Shown here: positions 48,033-56,636 of the stretch, one piece after another
How positions within the stretch are numbered: position 1 is the stretch's first letter
Layout of the letters: each line of letters opens with the position of its first letter
Assembly: GCF_014648435.1 (NCBI RefSeq)
Contig: NZ_BMRC01000018.1
Coordinates: 62,001 to 126,000, forward strand
Origin: Nonomuraea spiralis
Lineage (GTDB): Bacteria; Actinomycetota; Actinomycetes; Streptosporangiales; Streptosporangiaceae
DNA length: 64,000 bases
Direction: 5' to 3'
Translations under genes and position numbers: made by a program
Notes under the pieces: model-generated
Seen by the model: the letters and a program-made list of their open reading frames with translations, nothing else
Database searches by the model: none
Told to the model about the DNA's origin: nothing

Positions 48033-49183
48033 CCGATGCTCCCCTTCCCTGTGGTCAACGCCTTGGCGATGACCATGCGCAGGATGTCGTTGGTGCCTTC
48101 GCCGATCATCATCAGCGGGGCGTCACGGTAGAGCCGTTCCACGATGAACTCCTTGGAGTAGCCGTAGCCGCCGTGCACCTGCATGGCGATGAGCGAGCAC
48201 TCCTGTGCCGCCTCTGACGCCAGCACCTTGGCCATCCCCGACTCCAGGTCGACCCGTTCCCCGGCGTCGGCCCGGGAAGCTGCCCAGTAGACCATCAGGC
48301 GGGCGGCCTGCACCTTGATCGCCATGTCGGCCAGCTTGAGCTGGATCGCCTGGAAGTCGTGGATGGGGCGCCCGAACGCCTGCCGCTGCCCGGCATAGGC
48401 CAGCGCCTCGTCGTAGGCGGCCTGGGCGACGCCGAGTGCGCGGGCCGCGACGTTGATCCGGCCGGTCTCCAGTCCGGACAGCACCTGCTGCATGCCGCGC
48501 CCTTCGACGCCGCCGAGCAGGTTGGCCACCGGCACCCGGGCATCCTGGAGTAGGACCTCGCACGACTCGGTGCCCTTGTAGCCCAGCTTGGGCAGGTCGC
48601 GCAGCACGGAGAAGCCGGGGGTGTCGCGTTCGACCAGGAGCACGGACATGCCCTGGTGCGCGGGCGTGGTCTGCGCCGTCTTGACCAGTACCGGCAGCGG
48701 GTCGGCGTGGCGGGCGTTGGTGATCCACGTCTTGGCGCCGTTGACGACATAGACGTCCCGTTCGCGGCGGGCGGTCGTGGTGATCCCTTGCAGGTCGGTG
48801 CCGGCGCCGGGTTCGGTCAGTCCGATGCCGCTCCGGCGCGCACCGGTCGCCAGCTCGGGCAGGAAGCGTTCCTGCTGTTCCGCCGTCCCGTACCTGGAGA
48901 TCATCCAGCAGGCCAGGGAGTGGGAGCCGAGCGTGCCGGCCACTCCCATCCAGCCCTTGGAGATCTCCTCGAAGACCAGGGCGAAGGAGACCATGTCGGC
49001 GCCGAGCCCGCCGTACGCCTCCGGAACGGTCAGCCCGAACAGGCCCATGTCCTTCATCTTCGCGACGATCTCCGCGGGGTGGCGGTCGGTCGCCTCCCAT
49101 TCCTGTGCGACGGGCCGGACGTCCTTGTCGACGAAGTCGCGCAGCGTCTGCCGGAAGAGTCGCTGTTCTTCGGTCAGTTCCAT
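48029..49183 (-). CDS. Acyl-CoA dehydrogenase
   Basis: 384 aa FAD enzyme introducing a 2,3 double bond. Start MELTEEQRLFRQTLRDFVDK at 49183 with AGGAG upstream. Motifs: IGLTEPGAGTDLQGITTTAR, YVVNGAKTWITNA, YAGQRQAFGRPIHDFQAIQL, and LMMIGEGTNDILRMV with the catalytic Glu of the Y/G-E-G-T motif. Supplies the enoyl-CoA for the hot-dog hydratases upstream in the operon. Confidence 0.93.
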   Translation of the reverse strand: MELTEEQRLFRQTLRDFVDKDVRPVAQEWEATDRHPAEIVAKMKDMGLFGLTVPEAYGGLGADMVSFALVFEEISKGWMGVAGTLGSHSLACWMISRYGTAEQQERFLPELATGARRSGIGLTEPGAGTDLQGITTTARRERDVYVVNGAKTWITNARHADPLPVLVKTAQTTPAHQGMSVLLVERDTPGFSVLRDLPKLGYKGTESCEVLLQDARVPVANLLGGVEGRGMQQVLSGLETGRINVAARALGVAQAAYDEALAYAGQRQAFGRPIHDFQAIQLKLADMAIKVQAARLMVYWAASRADAGERVDLESGMAKVLASEAAQECSLIAMQVHGGYGYSKEFIVERLYRDAPLMMIGEGTNDILRMVIAKALTTGKGSIG

Positions 49184-49184
49184 G

Positions 49185-49544
49185 TCATTGCTCCTGAATG
49201 CGGAAGACCGGCAGGTGGCGGCCGTCGGGCAGGGGCCGCCAGTCGAGGCGTACGGGAAGGTCGCAGGCCCATTCGGCGTCGCCGACGAGGTGCGTGAGCA
49301 GGATCGGCCCTTCGGCGAGCCGTACCCTGGCCAGGACGTACGGCGGGTCGAACCCGGCGGCGGGAGCGCGGTGGACGACGGTGAAGGAGTCCACCGTGGC
49401 CCGTCCCGTCGCCTCCGCCAGGTCCAGGTCGCCGCGGCCACAGGCGACGCACAGAATGCGAGGGTAGTGCTGGTGTGCGCCGCAGGCACGGCAGCGCTGG
49501 ACGAGCAGCCGCCGCCCGCGGGTGGCCTCCCAGAAGTCGTTCAC
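49185..49544 (-). CDS. DUF35/OB-fold zinc-ribbon protein, thiolase partner
   Basis: 119 aa. Zinc ribbon QRCRACGAHQHYPRILCVAC with four Cys, then the OB fold (VDSFTVVHRAPAAGFDPPYV, LAEGPILLTHLV). Start GTG 49544 overlaps the thiolase stop by GTGA. In steroid side-chain breakdown a DUF35 domain (ChsH2 C-terminus) binds the Ltp2 thiolase-fold protein and makes it a retro-aldolase. The same pairing here suggests the same activity. Confidence 0.88.
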   Translation of the reverse strand: MNDFWEATRGRRLLVQRCRACGAHQHYPRILCVACGRGDLDLAEATGRATVDSFTVVHRAPAAGFDPPYVLARVRLAEGPILLTHLVGDAEWACDLPVRLDWRPLPDGRHLPVFRIQEQ

Positions 49545-50683
49545 CGGTCCACCCCCAGCAGGACGGTGGCGTGCGCGGACAGGATGCCGCCGGTGCCGTG
49601 GGCGAGCGCGATCTCGGCACCCGTCACCTGGCGCGCACCGCACTCGCCACGCAACTGCCGGACCGCCTCGACCAGCAGGAGCAGGCCGTACTGTCCGGGG
49701 TGGTTGTAGGACAACCCACCGCCGTTGGTGTTGAGCGGAAACGTACCCCCCGGGCGGATCCGGCCGCCCTTGAGGAAGTCGGCGGCCTCTCCCCTGCCGC
49801 AGAAGCCGAGCCCTTCGAGGCTGAGCAGCACGGTGATGGTGAAGGAGTCGTACAACTCGGCCACGTCCACGTCGTCCGGCCGCAGCCCTGCCCGCGCGAA
49901 CGCCTCGGCCCCCGAACGCACGGCGCCGCTCGTGGTCAGGTCGTCGGCGCTGGTCATCGAGGTGTTGGTGACGCACTCGCCGTACCCGAGGACCACGACA
50001 GGGGGCTTGGGCAGGTCGCGGGCGCGCTCCAGCGAGGTCAGGACGACGGCCCCGCCCCCGTCGGTGACCAGGCACGCGTCGGCGGTGGTCAGGGGCGTGG
50101 AGACCATGGGCGCGGCCAGCACGTCCTCGACGGTCAGCGGTCCCGCGCCGTGGCGGAAGGCGGCGGGGTTGAGCAGCGCCCATTCCCGGGCGGCGACCGC
50201 CACCTCGGCCAGCGCCTCCCGCCCGGCGCCGGAGGTGTGCAGGTAGCGCTGAGCGGCCATCGCGTAGTACGAGAACGGGTACAGCGGGCCGTACGGCATC
50301 TCGTAGACGGCCTCGGGGGTGTGCTCCTCGGCCACTCCGCCCAGCGAGCGGGAGCGGGCCGAGCGCTGGTTGGAACCGTAGGAGATGACGACGGTGCGAC
50401 ACTGCCCGGCCTCGATGGCCTGGACGGCGCGGGCGACGTACATCTCGAACGCGCATCCCCCCGCGAAGGTGGAGTCGGTCCAGGCCGGCTGGAGGCCGAG
50501 GTAGTCGGCGACCTGGGTGGCGGAGAAGCGGGACACGCCGCAGGTGGCCAGCCCGTCCACGTCCTTGAGCGGCAGTCCGGCGTCGGCCAGGGCACGGGTG
50601 ATGGCCTGGGTCTGCAGGGTCAGGATCGGGTGGCCGGTGACCCCGAGGTCGGATTCGGCGGCTCCGGCGATCGCGACGGTCAT
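49541..50683 (-). CDS. Thiolase-fold protein of the SCP-x/Ltp2 group
   Basis: 380 aa. N-terminus MTVAIAGAAESDLGVTG; active region AGGCAFEMYVARAVQAIEAG with Cys, DACLVTDGGGAVVLTSLE, VAELYDSFTITVLLSLEGLG, the Gly-rich NTNGGGLSYNHPGQYGLLLL and a final HGTGG. The pattern NTNGGGLSYNHPG marks nonspecific-lipid-transfer/Ltp2-type proteins, which act as thiolases or, with a DUF35 partner, as aldolases. Overlaps its neighbours by ATGA/GTGA. Confidence 0.88.
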   Translation of the reverse strand: MTVAIAGAAESDLGVTGHPILTLQTQAITRALADAGLPLKDVDGLATCGVSRFSATQVADYLGLQPAWTDSTFAGGCAFEMYVARAVQAIEAGQCRTVVISYGSNQRSARSRSLGGVAEEHTPEAVYEMPYGPLYPFSYYAMAAQRYLHTSGAGREALAEVAVAAREWALLNPAAFRHGAGPLTVEDVLAAPMVSTPLTTADACLVTDGGGAVVLTSLERARDLPKPPVVVLGYGECVTNTSMTSADDLTTSGAVRSGAEAFARAGLRPDDVDVAELYDSFTITVLLSLEGLGFCGRGEAADFLKGGRIRPGGTFPLNTNGGGLSYNHPGQYGLLLLVEAVRQLRGECGARQVTGAEIALAHGTGGILSAHATVLLGVDR

Positions 50684-51042
50684 CGGGTCGTCACCTCGGC
50701 CGTCCCGGTGGCGGCGACCCTGTCGCCGGCGAGCACCTGCTGCTCGATCGTGGTCCGCGCGCCGTCGACCCGCGTCACGGCGCCGGTCACCCGGACGGTG
50801 TCTCCTGCGAACACCATGGAGTGCAGGCGGTAGCGCAGCCGGGTGAGCCGGGCGCCGGGTCCCGCCCAGTCCTGGGCGTGCTCCGCCATGAGCGCGCCGA
50901 GCAGTTGCCCGTCCACGACGGGCCGGTCGAGGCCGCGCCCGGCAACGTAGGCGAGATCGTGGTGGAGGCGGTGCCAGTCCCAGGTGGCTCCGGCGTAGGC
51001 CACGAGGTCGGCCGTCTCCAGGGTGCGTTCGAGGTCGATCAT
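50680..51042 (-). CDS. MaoC-like hot-dog hydratase subunit (short)
   Basis: 120 aa single hot-dog domain: YAGATWDWHRLHHDLAYVAG carries the hydratase Asp/His region, then VVDGQLLGALMAEHAQDW and a closing strand. The ChsH1-like size and its coupling to a 151-aa hot-dog partner suggest a heteromeric enoyl-CoA hydratase. ATGA overlaps at both ends. Confidence 0.82.
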   Translation of the reverse strand: MIDLERTLETADLVAYAGATWDWHRLHHDLAYVAGRGLDRPVVDGQLLGALMAEHAQDWAGPGARLTRLRYRLHSMVFAGDTVRVTGAVTRVDGARTTIEQQVLAGDRVAATGTAEVTTR

Positions 51043-51494
51043 GCGGGCCTCACGTAGATGAGCGTCTCGTCGTTGACGGCGAGCAGCTCTCCGTGCTGGT
51101 TGGTGTAGGTGGCGCGGGAGAGCACGAAGAGCTTCCCCGCCTTCTCGGTAACGTCCTGGACGCGCCAGGTCGCGGTGATCACGTCATCGGGGTGCACGGG
51201 CCGGTGGAAGGTGTAGTCATTGCCGCCGCGCACCAGCCGGGCGCCCGGTACCTCGATCCGCCAGGAGTGTCCGGCGTAGCCGTCCTCGTCGCGGGGGAGG
51301 CCGGCGTACTGGTTCGTCTCGCAGATCAGGGTGGGTGGTGCGACCACGTCGCGGTAGCCGTGTGCCCGGGCGTGGGCGGGGTCGGTGTAGAGCGGGTTGT
51401 CGTCGCCGACGGCGAGCGCGAAGTAGCGGATGGCGGCCCGGCCGAGCTCCTCCGGGGCGGTGTAGGTGACCTCACGGCCGATCAGCTCCTTCAT
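51039..51494 (-). CDS. MaoC N-terminal-type (FAS1-like) dehydratase subunit
   Basis: 151 aa hot-dog domain of the PF13452 type: YTAPEELGRAAIRYFALAVG, DDNPLYTDPAHARAHGYRDV, VAPPTLICETNQ and GGNDYTFHRPVHPDDVIT. Likely the non-catalytic or CoA-binding half that pairs with the 120-aa protein encoded next to it, as in ChsH2N-ChsH1. Confidence 0.85.
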   Translation of the reverse strand: MKELIGREVTYTAPEELGRAAIRYFALAVGDDNPLYTDPAHARAHGYRDVVAPPTLICETNQYAGLPRDEDGYAGHSWRIEVPGARLVRGGNDYTFHRPVHPDDVITATWRVQDVTEKAGKLFVLSRATYTNQHGELLAVNDETLIYVRPA

Positions 51495-52516
51495 CGGAAC
51501 ACCGCCACGGGCACGACCTCGATGAGGAACTCGGGCCGCAGCAGGGCCGAGCAGACCACGGAGGTGAGCGCGGCGTCGCCGAAGTACCGGGCCCGCAGAT
51601 CCGCCAGCCCGGGGTGGTCCGGCACGCCGTCCGGGGTGACGTACTCGATCAGCCGGACGACGTCGTGCCCGGTCAGCCCCGCTTCGCGCAGGACGGCGGC
51701 GATGGCGGCGTAGGTGTACTCGGCCTGCGCCGCCAGGTCGCCGTCGAAGATCGCCTTCTGGGTGGCGGGTTCGAGCGCGCCGAACCCCGACATGAACAGC
51801 GTGCGACCGGCGACGACCCCCGGTCTGTAGGTGAGCGTCTCGTACCGGGTCCAGCCCGGGTTCACCGTCCGCAGGGGCGCCGTGGAAGCGATGGCGTCCA
51901 GGGACACCATCGCGCCTGGGAGCACCGGCCGGTCGACCAGGATGCCCGCGGCGCCGGGGAAGACCGGACGGCCGTCGCTGCCGGTGCCGCCGAGCAGTTC
52001 CCTCCTGGGCCTTCCACAGCGGGGGTAGTCGGCCCGGGTGCCGGTGGCGGTGTAGTCGATCGTGCGCACCAGCGCCTGCGGGCCGAGCCCGGCCGCCTTG
52101 AGCAGTTCGGCGGCGCGTTCCAGGCAGAAGCGGTACTGGGCGCGGAAGTCGCCGGGATGCGCGAGGCCGTCGGCGTCGCAGGGGTGGATGCCCGGCAGGT
52201 AGACGATTCCGTCGGCGATCCGCAGCGTGCCTCGGTGGAGCCCGGCGTCCTCGTGGGCGACGACGAGCTCGCCGCCGCCCGGGTGGGCGGTCAGCTCCAC
52301 CGCGTACGGCTCGCCGCCAGGCAGAGCCTCGACCGCCACGGTCGCCACCGGTACGGCGTGACCGCCCAGGAGGTCGTGCCTCGCCGTGGTCGGGCCGGTG
52401 GCGTCGCCGGTGACGTACTCCACGACGTGCACGAGGTCTGCGGGGGTGAGCCCGGCGTCGCGCAGCCCGGCCGCCGCTTCGCGGTAGCCGGGCGCGGCCG
52501 GCAGGTGGACGGTCAT
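51491..52516 (-). CDS. Multi-domain RidA-family protein (about two and a half domains)
   Basis: 341 aa. Residues 1-75 match only the second half of a RidA fold (LTPADLVHVVEYVTGDA, then VPVATVAVEALPGGEPYAVE). Residues about 85-215 are a full domain (LRIADGIVYLPGIHPCDADG, CLERAAELLKAAGLGPQALV, then GAMVSLDAIAS), and about 220-341 another (VVAGRTLFMSGFGALEPATQ, YTYAAIAAVLREAGLTGHDV, then FLIEVVPVAVF). RidA proteins hydrolyse enamine/imine intermediates. Fused forms are uncommon. Coupled by ATGA to both neighbours. Confidence 0.8.
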   Translation of the reverse strand: MTVHLPAAPGYREAAAGLRDAGLTPADLVHVVEYVTGDATGPTTARHDLLGGHAVPVATVAVEALPGGEPYAVELTAHPGGGELVVAHEDAGLHRGTLRIADGIVYLPGIHPCDADGLAHPGDFRAQYRFCLERAAELLKAAGLGPQALVRTIDYTATGTRADYPRCGRPRRELLGGTGSDGRPVFPGAAGILVDRPVLPGAMVSLDAIASTAPLRTVNPGWTRYETLTYRPGVVAGRTLFMSGFGALEPATQKAIFDGDLAAQAEYTYAAIAAVLREAGLTGHDVVRLIEYVTPDGVPDHPGLADLRARYFGDAALTSVVCSALLRPEFLIEVVPVAVFR

Positions 52517-53859
52517 GGATGAGCCTCCAGTGCGGTCATCAGCGCCGTCGGTGACGGCAGGTCGGCGACGAGGGCGAGTACGGTCTCGGCTCGCGCGCCC
52601 AGGTTGGCCCGCGCCTTGCCGCGGACCAGGTCCTCGATGCGGGGGTCGTCCGGGCCGCCGCCGCTGCGGTCCACAACGGCGGTGACGCGTGTGCCGTCGC
52701 CGAGCAGCGCGCTCACTCGGCCCGGCTGATCGGCCGCCGCGCCGGGGGAGGTGACGAGCTCGTGCCGCACCCGCTCCGCCAGGGCGATCACCTCCGGCCG
52801 GTCCAGGCGCTCGAAGCTCGCGACCGTCAGCTCCCCGTCCAGGAGCAGCTGGGCCAGGCACCAGGGAAGGGAGAACTTGGCCGCGTACGCCGAGGCGGGG
52901 CGTTCCTTGCCGGGACCGCAGACGAACTGGGCGGCGTCAGGATGGATCTCCACGACGATCTCCACGATCGTGGAGACGACCGTCTCCGCCGCCTCCCGGC
53001 CGCCGAGCCGCGCCCGGAGCGCCGCCCCCGCGTCCAGGGCGGCGTGACCGAGCTGGCAGACCGGGTACGGCTTGATCGTGATCCGGGTCAGCTCCCAGAC
53101 CTCGCCCAGGCCGGCGAGCACGTCCCGCGGCTCGACCCGCCGGTCGGCGTGCACGCCGTACAGGCCATAGGTCCCCTCGAAGACGCTGGCCGGGCCGGTC
53201 GCGCCCGCCGAGGCGAGCCGCGCGGCCAGGATGCCCGCCTGTGCCGCGAAGCCGGGGTGCAGCTGCTTGGTGGCCGCACCGGTGTTGACGCATTCCAGCA
53301 GGCCGCCCGCCAGGCTCCCGGCAATGCCGAGCGCGTGCGCGGCCCGCTCCGGCGGGAGCCGGTACAGCCGCGCGGCGGCCAGCGCCGCGGCGAAGACTCC
53401 GCAGGCCGACGTGGCGTGGAGCCCGCGCGCGTGGAACCCGTGGGGCACGGCGGCCCCCAGCCGGCACACCGTCTCCAGCCCGACCGCGAGCGCGGCCAGC
53501 GCCTGCGCGCCGCTCGCGCCGACCTCCTCCCCCACCGCCAGCACCGCGGGCAGCACCGGGGCGGTCGCGTGAACCAGCCCTCCTGCGTGGGTGTCGTCGA
53601 AGTCGAGGGCGTGGATGAGCGTCCCGTTGGCGAGCGCGGCGGCCGGCGCTCCGATCTTGCCGGGGAAGCCGATGACGGTCGCCTCGGCCGGGCCGCCGAG
53701 ACCGCGCGCCACCGTGACCGCGGGGGCCGCCGCGTCGAGGCGGGCGGCGGCGCAGGCCGTGCCGAGCGCGTCCAGCAGGTGCCGCCGGACGGCCGCGTCC
53801 ACCTCCGGGGGTGCTGTCCAGGGGGACGTCCCCCAGCGGGCCAGCTCCTCGGCGATCAT
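52513..53859 (-). CDS. MmgE/PrpD family protein (copy 2)
   Basis: 448 aa. ALANGTLIHALDFDDTHAGG, FHARGLHATSACGVFAAALA, AATKQLHPGFAAQAGILAAR and ITIKPYPVCQLGHAALDAGA are the same family blocks as in copy 1 at 45373, but with different spacing; the two are diverged paralogs. Here Gln (ATKQLHPG) replaces the Arg of copy 1 (TVKRVHCG). ATG 53859 overlaps the CoA-transferase stop. Confidence 0.9.
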   Translation of the reverse strand: MIAEELARWGTSPWTAPPEVDAAVRRHLLDALGTACAAARLDAAAPAVTVARGLGGPAEATVIGFPGKIGAPAAALANGTLIHALDFDDTHAGGLVHATAPVLPAVLAVGEEVGASGAQALAALAVGLETVCRLGAAVPHGFHARGLHATSACGVFAAALAAARLYRLPPERAAHALGIAGSLAGGLLECVNTGAATKQLHPGFAAQAGILAARLASAGATGPASVFEGTYGLYGVHADRRVEPRDVLAGLGEVWELTRITIKPYPVCQLGHAALDAGAALRARLGGREAAETVVSTIVEIVVEIHPDAAQFVCGPGKERPASAYAAKFSLPWCLAQLLLDGELTVASFERLDRPEVIALAERVRHELVTSPGAAADQPGRVSALLGDGTRVTAVVDRSGGGPDDPRIEDLVRGKARANLGARAETVLALVADLPSPTALMTALEAHP

Positions 53860-55061
53860 CGTACGTCTCCGAACGCGCCCGCTCCGGTCAGCTCCGCGAT
53901 CCTGGCCTCGCCGTACCCGAGCAGGTCGCGGAGAACGTGGCCGGCGTCCTCGTGGCGGCGGGGCGCGCGGCGGTGGGCGGGCGGGCGCTCGCCGACCCGT
54001 ACCGGGGAGGCCAGGTTCCTGACCGTCCCGAAGACGGGGTGCTCGGTCTCGACGACCAGGTCCCTGGCTGCGGTGTGCGGTTCGGCGAGGGCCTGCTCGA
54101 CGCTGTTGATCGGCCCGCACGGGACGCCGGCCGGGGCCAGCACGGCGAGCCATTGCCCGGCCGTACGGGACCGGAAGATCTTCTCCAGCGGCGGCAGCAA
54201 CTCCTCCGCATGGTCCCGCCGCCCGCCGAAGGTCGCGTACGGTGAGCCGGGCTCGGCCCATTCCGGATGGCCGACGGCCGCGGCGAGCCGCTGCCAGAAC
54301 TTCTCCTTGGCGCAGCCGACCACGATCCAGCCGTCGGAGGTCTCGAACGCCTGGAAGGGCACCAGCGAGGGATGCGCCGAGTGCCGGGTCCGCGCGGGGC
54401 TGTAGCCCGCGTTGAGGTGCCACACGCCCGGATAGGTGAGCAACGAGATCGCCGTGTCGTAGAGCGAGAGGTCGCAGTCCATGCCCACACCGTCCCGCCG
54501 GGCCGCGTGCAGACCCGCGAGCAGCGCGATCGCGGCCACGAAGCCGCCGGAGTAGTCGACCAGGGACAGTCCGGACTTCGTGGGCGGCCCGTCGGGTTCG
54601 CCGGTGACGTACATCCATCCGGCCAGCCCCTGGAGGATGTAGTCGTAGCCGGGCTCGGCGGCGCGCGGCCCGGTCATGCCGAACCCGGTCAGCGAGCAGC
54701 ACACGATCGCCGGGTTCAGGTGCCTGAGCGCGCCGTACGTGATGCCGATCTTCTCCGGCACGTCGCCGCGCAGGTTGGAGTAGACCGCGTCGGCCCCGCG
54801 GACGAGGTCCTCGAACACCTCCCTGCCCGCCGGAGTGGCCAGGTCGAGCGACAGGGAACGTTTGTTGCGGTTGAACGCCTCGAAGAACAGGGAGTCCTCG
54901 CCCTCGGCGTACGGCGGCACGTAACGCCCGACGTCGCCGCCCGACCGGGGCTCCTCGATCTTGATGACCTCGGCGCCCAGGTCCGCCAGGTGCAGCGAGC
55001 CGAACGGCCCCGCGCCGTACTGTTCCAGGCTGATGATCCGAACGTCCTGGAGAGGTCTCAT
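53856..55061 (-). CDS. CaiB/BaiF-family (family III) CoA-transferase
   Basis: 401 aa. N-terminus RPLQDVRIISLEQYGAGPFG, HLADLGAEVIKIEEPRSGGD, NRNKRSLSLDLATPAGREVF, and the catalytic Asp region PPTKSGLSLVDYSGGFVAAI (Asp in LVDYSGG). Moves CoA to the pathway acid, so no ATP is needed for activation. ATGA overlaps on both sides. Confidence 0.92.
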   Translation of the reverse strand: MRPLQDVRIISLEQYGAGPFGSLHLADLGAEVIKIEEPRSGGDVGRYVPPYAEGEDSLFFEAFNRNKRSLSLDLATPAGREVFEDLVRGADAVYSNLRGDVPEKIGITYGALRHLNPAIVCCSLTGFGMTGPRAAEPGYDYILQGLAGWMYVTGEPDGPPTKSGLSLVDYSGGFVAAIALLAGLHAARRDGVGMDCDLSLYDTAISLLTYPGVWHLNAGYSPARTRHSAHPSLVPFQAFETSDGWIVVGCAKEKFWQRLAAAVGHPEWAEPGSPYATFGGRRDHAEELLPPLEKIFRSRTAGQWLAVLAPAGVPCGPINSVEQALAEPHTAARDLVVETEHPVFGTVRNLASPVRVGERPPAHRRAPRRHEDAGHVLRDLLGYGEARIAELTGAGAFGDVR

Positions 55062-56041
55062 GCCAGGTCTCCGATGAGCTCGATGATGCGGTCCTGGGCC
55101 ACGCGGGTCTCCTCTGAGGAGACTCCGTGGGTGGGCGGGGTCAGCTTGATCGCGCCGGCCAGCCCCTCATAGGCGGCGAGCTTGTCCCGCACCTGGTCGG
55201 CCGTGCCGGACAACGTGAGCAGGTCCACCATCCGCTGGGGCACGACGTCCGCCAGATCGTCGGCACCGGCGCCGCGACGGAACCGGTCCACCACTCCGGC
55301 CTGCTCCGCACCCAGCCCGTGGAAGGCGAAGAAGCCGGCATATGTCCTCACCGAGGCGTAGAAGCCGACCAGACCCGCCGCCCGCCTGCGGGCGACCGCC
55401 GGGTCCTCGTCGATGGAGCAGCAGGCCGAGACCACCACGTCGAACCCGGGCCGGACGTTCAGCTGGGGACGCACCCTGTCGCGCAGGTAGGCGGGCGAGC
55501 AGAGCTCATGGGAGATCCACCCGTCGCCGATCTCCCCCGCCAGCCGCGTCATCGCGGGTCCGACGGCGGCCAGGTAGATCGGGATGCGCGCCCGTTCGGT
55601 GGGGAAGGGCCGCTGGTAGCCGCGGATCCGCATGCCGGGCGCCTCGATCGGGTCACCGGTCCGGCAGCCGGCCGTGAACTCCCTGATCGCCGCCACGGTG
55701 TCGCGCATCCGTGCCACGGGCTTGTCCCATGCCACGCCGTGCCAGTCCTCGTTCAGTCTGCGCACGCCTGAGCCCAGCCCGAGCACGAACCGGCCGCCGG
55801 AGAGCTCGTCCAGGTCGAGCGCCTCCAGCGCGGTGGTCATGGGGCTGCGGGTGAAGGCCAGGGCGATCGCCGTGCCGATCCGGGTCCGCGTCGTGGCCCC
55901 GGCCAGGACGGCCGCGCTCACCATCGCGCTGCGGTGCAGCTCAGGGACCCACAACGTCTCGGCTCCCGCGTCCTCCGCGGCGCGGGCGGATGAGGCCAGC
56001 TCACTCAGCGTCTCACCCCAGGGCCCGTACGTGAGGCGCAT
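55058..56041 (-). CDS. LLM-class flavin-dependent oxidoreductase (F420/FMN)
   Basis: 327 aa luciferase-like barrel. MRLTYGPWGETLSELASSAR, AEDAGAETLWVPELHRSAMV, IGTAIALAFTRSPMTTALEA, RFVLGLGSGVRRLNEDWHGV and PIYLAAVGPAMTRLAGEIGD. The form is that of F420-dependent actinobacterial members. Could oxidise or hydroxylate the pathway substrate. Its ATG shares a base with the MaoC stop (TGATG). Confidence 0.9.
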   Translation of the reverse strand: MRLTYGPWGETLSELASSARAAEDAGAETLWVPELHRSAMVSAAVLAGATTRTRIGTAIALAFTRSPMTTALEALDLDELSGGRFVLGLGSGVRRLNEDWHGVAWDKPVARMRDTVAAIREFTAGCRTGDPIEAPGMRIRGYQRPFPTERARIPIYLAAVGPAMTRLAGEIGDGWISHELCSPAYLRDRVRPQLNVRPGFDVVVSACCSIDEDPAVARRRAAGLVGFYASVRTYAGFFAFHGLGAEQAGVVDRFRRGAGADDLADVVPQRMVDLLTLSGTADQVRDKLAAYEGLAGAIKLTPPTHGVSSEETRVAQDRIIELIGDLA

Positions 56042-56559
56042 CAGAGCGTCAGCTCACCGGTCTTGGCCGCGGGGAAGTAGCCCTTGTCCTGCGGGGCGTC
56101 GCGGCGGTAGACCATCACGCTGCGCCGCCAGGACATGATCTCGTCGCCGTCCTGGTTCAGCCCGCGGGTGCGGCAGGTGACGATCCCGGCGTAGGGGCGT
56201 GACCTCGACTCGCGCCTGTCCAGCACGATCGACTCGGCGTAGAGGGTGTCGCCCACGAAGACCGGATGGGTGAGCCGGATCTCGTCCCAGCCCAGGTTCA
56301 TGATCGCGTTCTGGCTGGTGTCGGCCACCGAGAGGCCCAGGATGACCGCCACCGACAGCCCCGAGTTGACGATCACCCTGCCGTACGGCGCGCGCGCCGC
56401 GAAGTGGGCGTTGAAGTGGTTCTGGTTGGTGTTCATCGTCAGCAGCGTGAACCACGTGTTGTCGGCCTCGCTGACCGTACGGCCGAGCGCGTGCCGGTAG
56501 ACGTCCCCGATCTCGAAGTCCTCGTAGTAGCGGCCCGCCGCGGCCTCGTGAAGCGTCAC
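56041..56559 (-). CDS. MaoC-family dehydratase
   Basis: 172 aa. EAAAGRYYEDFEIGDVYRHA, LGRTVSEADNTWFTLLTMNT, NQNHFNAHFAARAPYGRVIV (the hydratase Asn/His region) and MSWRRSVMVYRRDAPQ. Related to MaoC proteins found next to CitE lyases. I chose GTG 56559, which has AAAGGGA 5 bp upstream; ATG 56601 in frame has no ribosome site and directly abuts the operator. First gene of an 11-gene minus-strand operon ending at 46843. Confidence 0.88.
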   Translation of the reverse strand: MTLHEAAAGRYYEDFEIGDVYRHALGRTVSEADNTWFTLLTMNTNQNHFNAHFAARAPYGRVIVNSGLSVAVILGLSVADTSQNAIMNLGWDEIRLTHPVFVGDTLYAESIVLDRRESRSRPYAGIVTCRTRGLNQDGDEIMSWRRSVMVYRRDAPQDKGYFPAAKTGELTL

Positions 56560-56601
56560 ATCGTTCCCTTTCGCCGGGACATGCTCGGTGATACTTTCCA
56601 T

Positions 56602-56622
56602 TTTGAGGAACGCTGTTTCAAT
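56602..56622. promoter_or_regulatory. IclR-type operator 2
   Basis: TTTGAGGAACGC, then TGTTTCAAT. Matches the reverse complement of 44414-44434 at 18 of 21 positions. It sits in the divergent promoter between the MaoC-led operon and the nitrilase-fold/aldehyde dehydrogenase pair. Confidence 0.72.
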
Positions 56623-56636
56623 TTGGGAAGGCCTGA

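Noticed and set aside
41753..56041. A Rut-type or reductive pyrimidine degradation pathway, suggested by hydantoinase, LLM and RidA genes
   Set aside because: No peroxyureidoacrylate amidase, ureidopropionase or dihydropyrimidine dehydrogenase is present, and most genes are CoA-dependent.
56560..56601. ATG 56601 as the start of the MaoC gene
   Set aside because: No ribosome site, and it touches the IclR-type operator; GTG 56559 has a good AAAGGGA.
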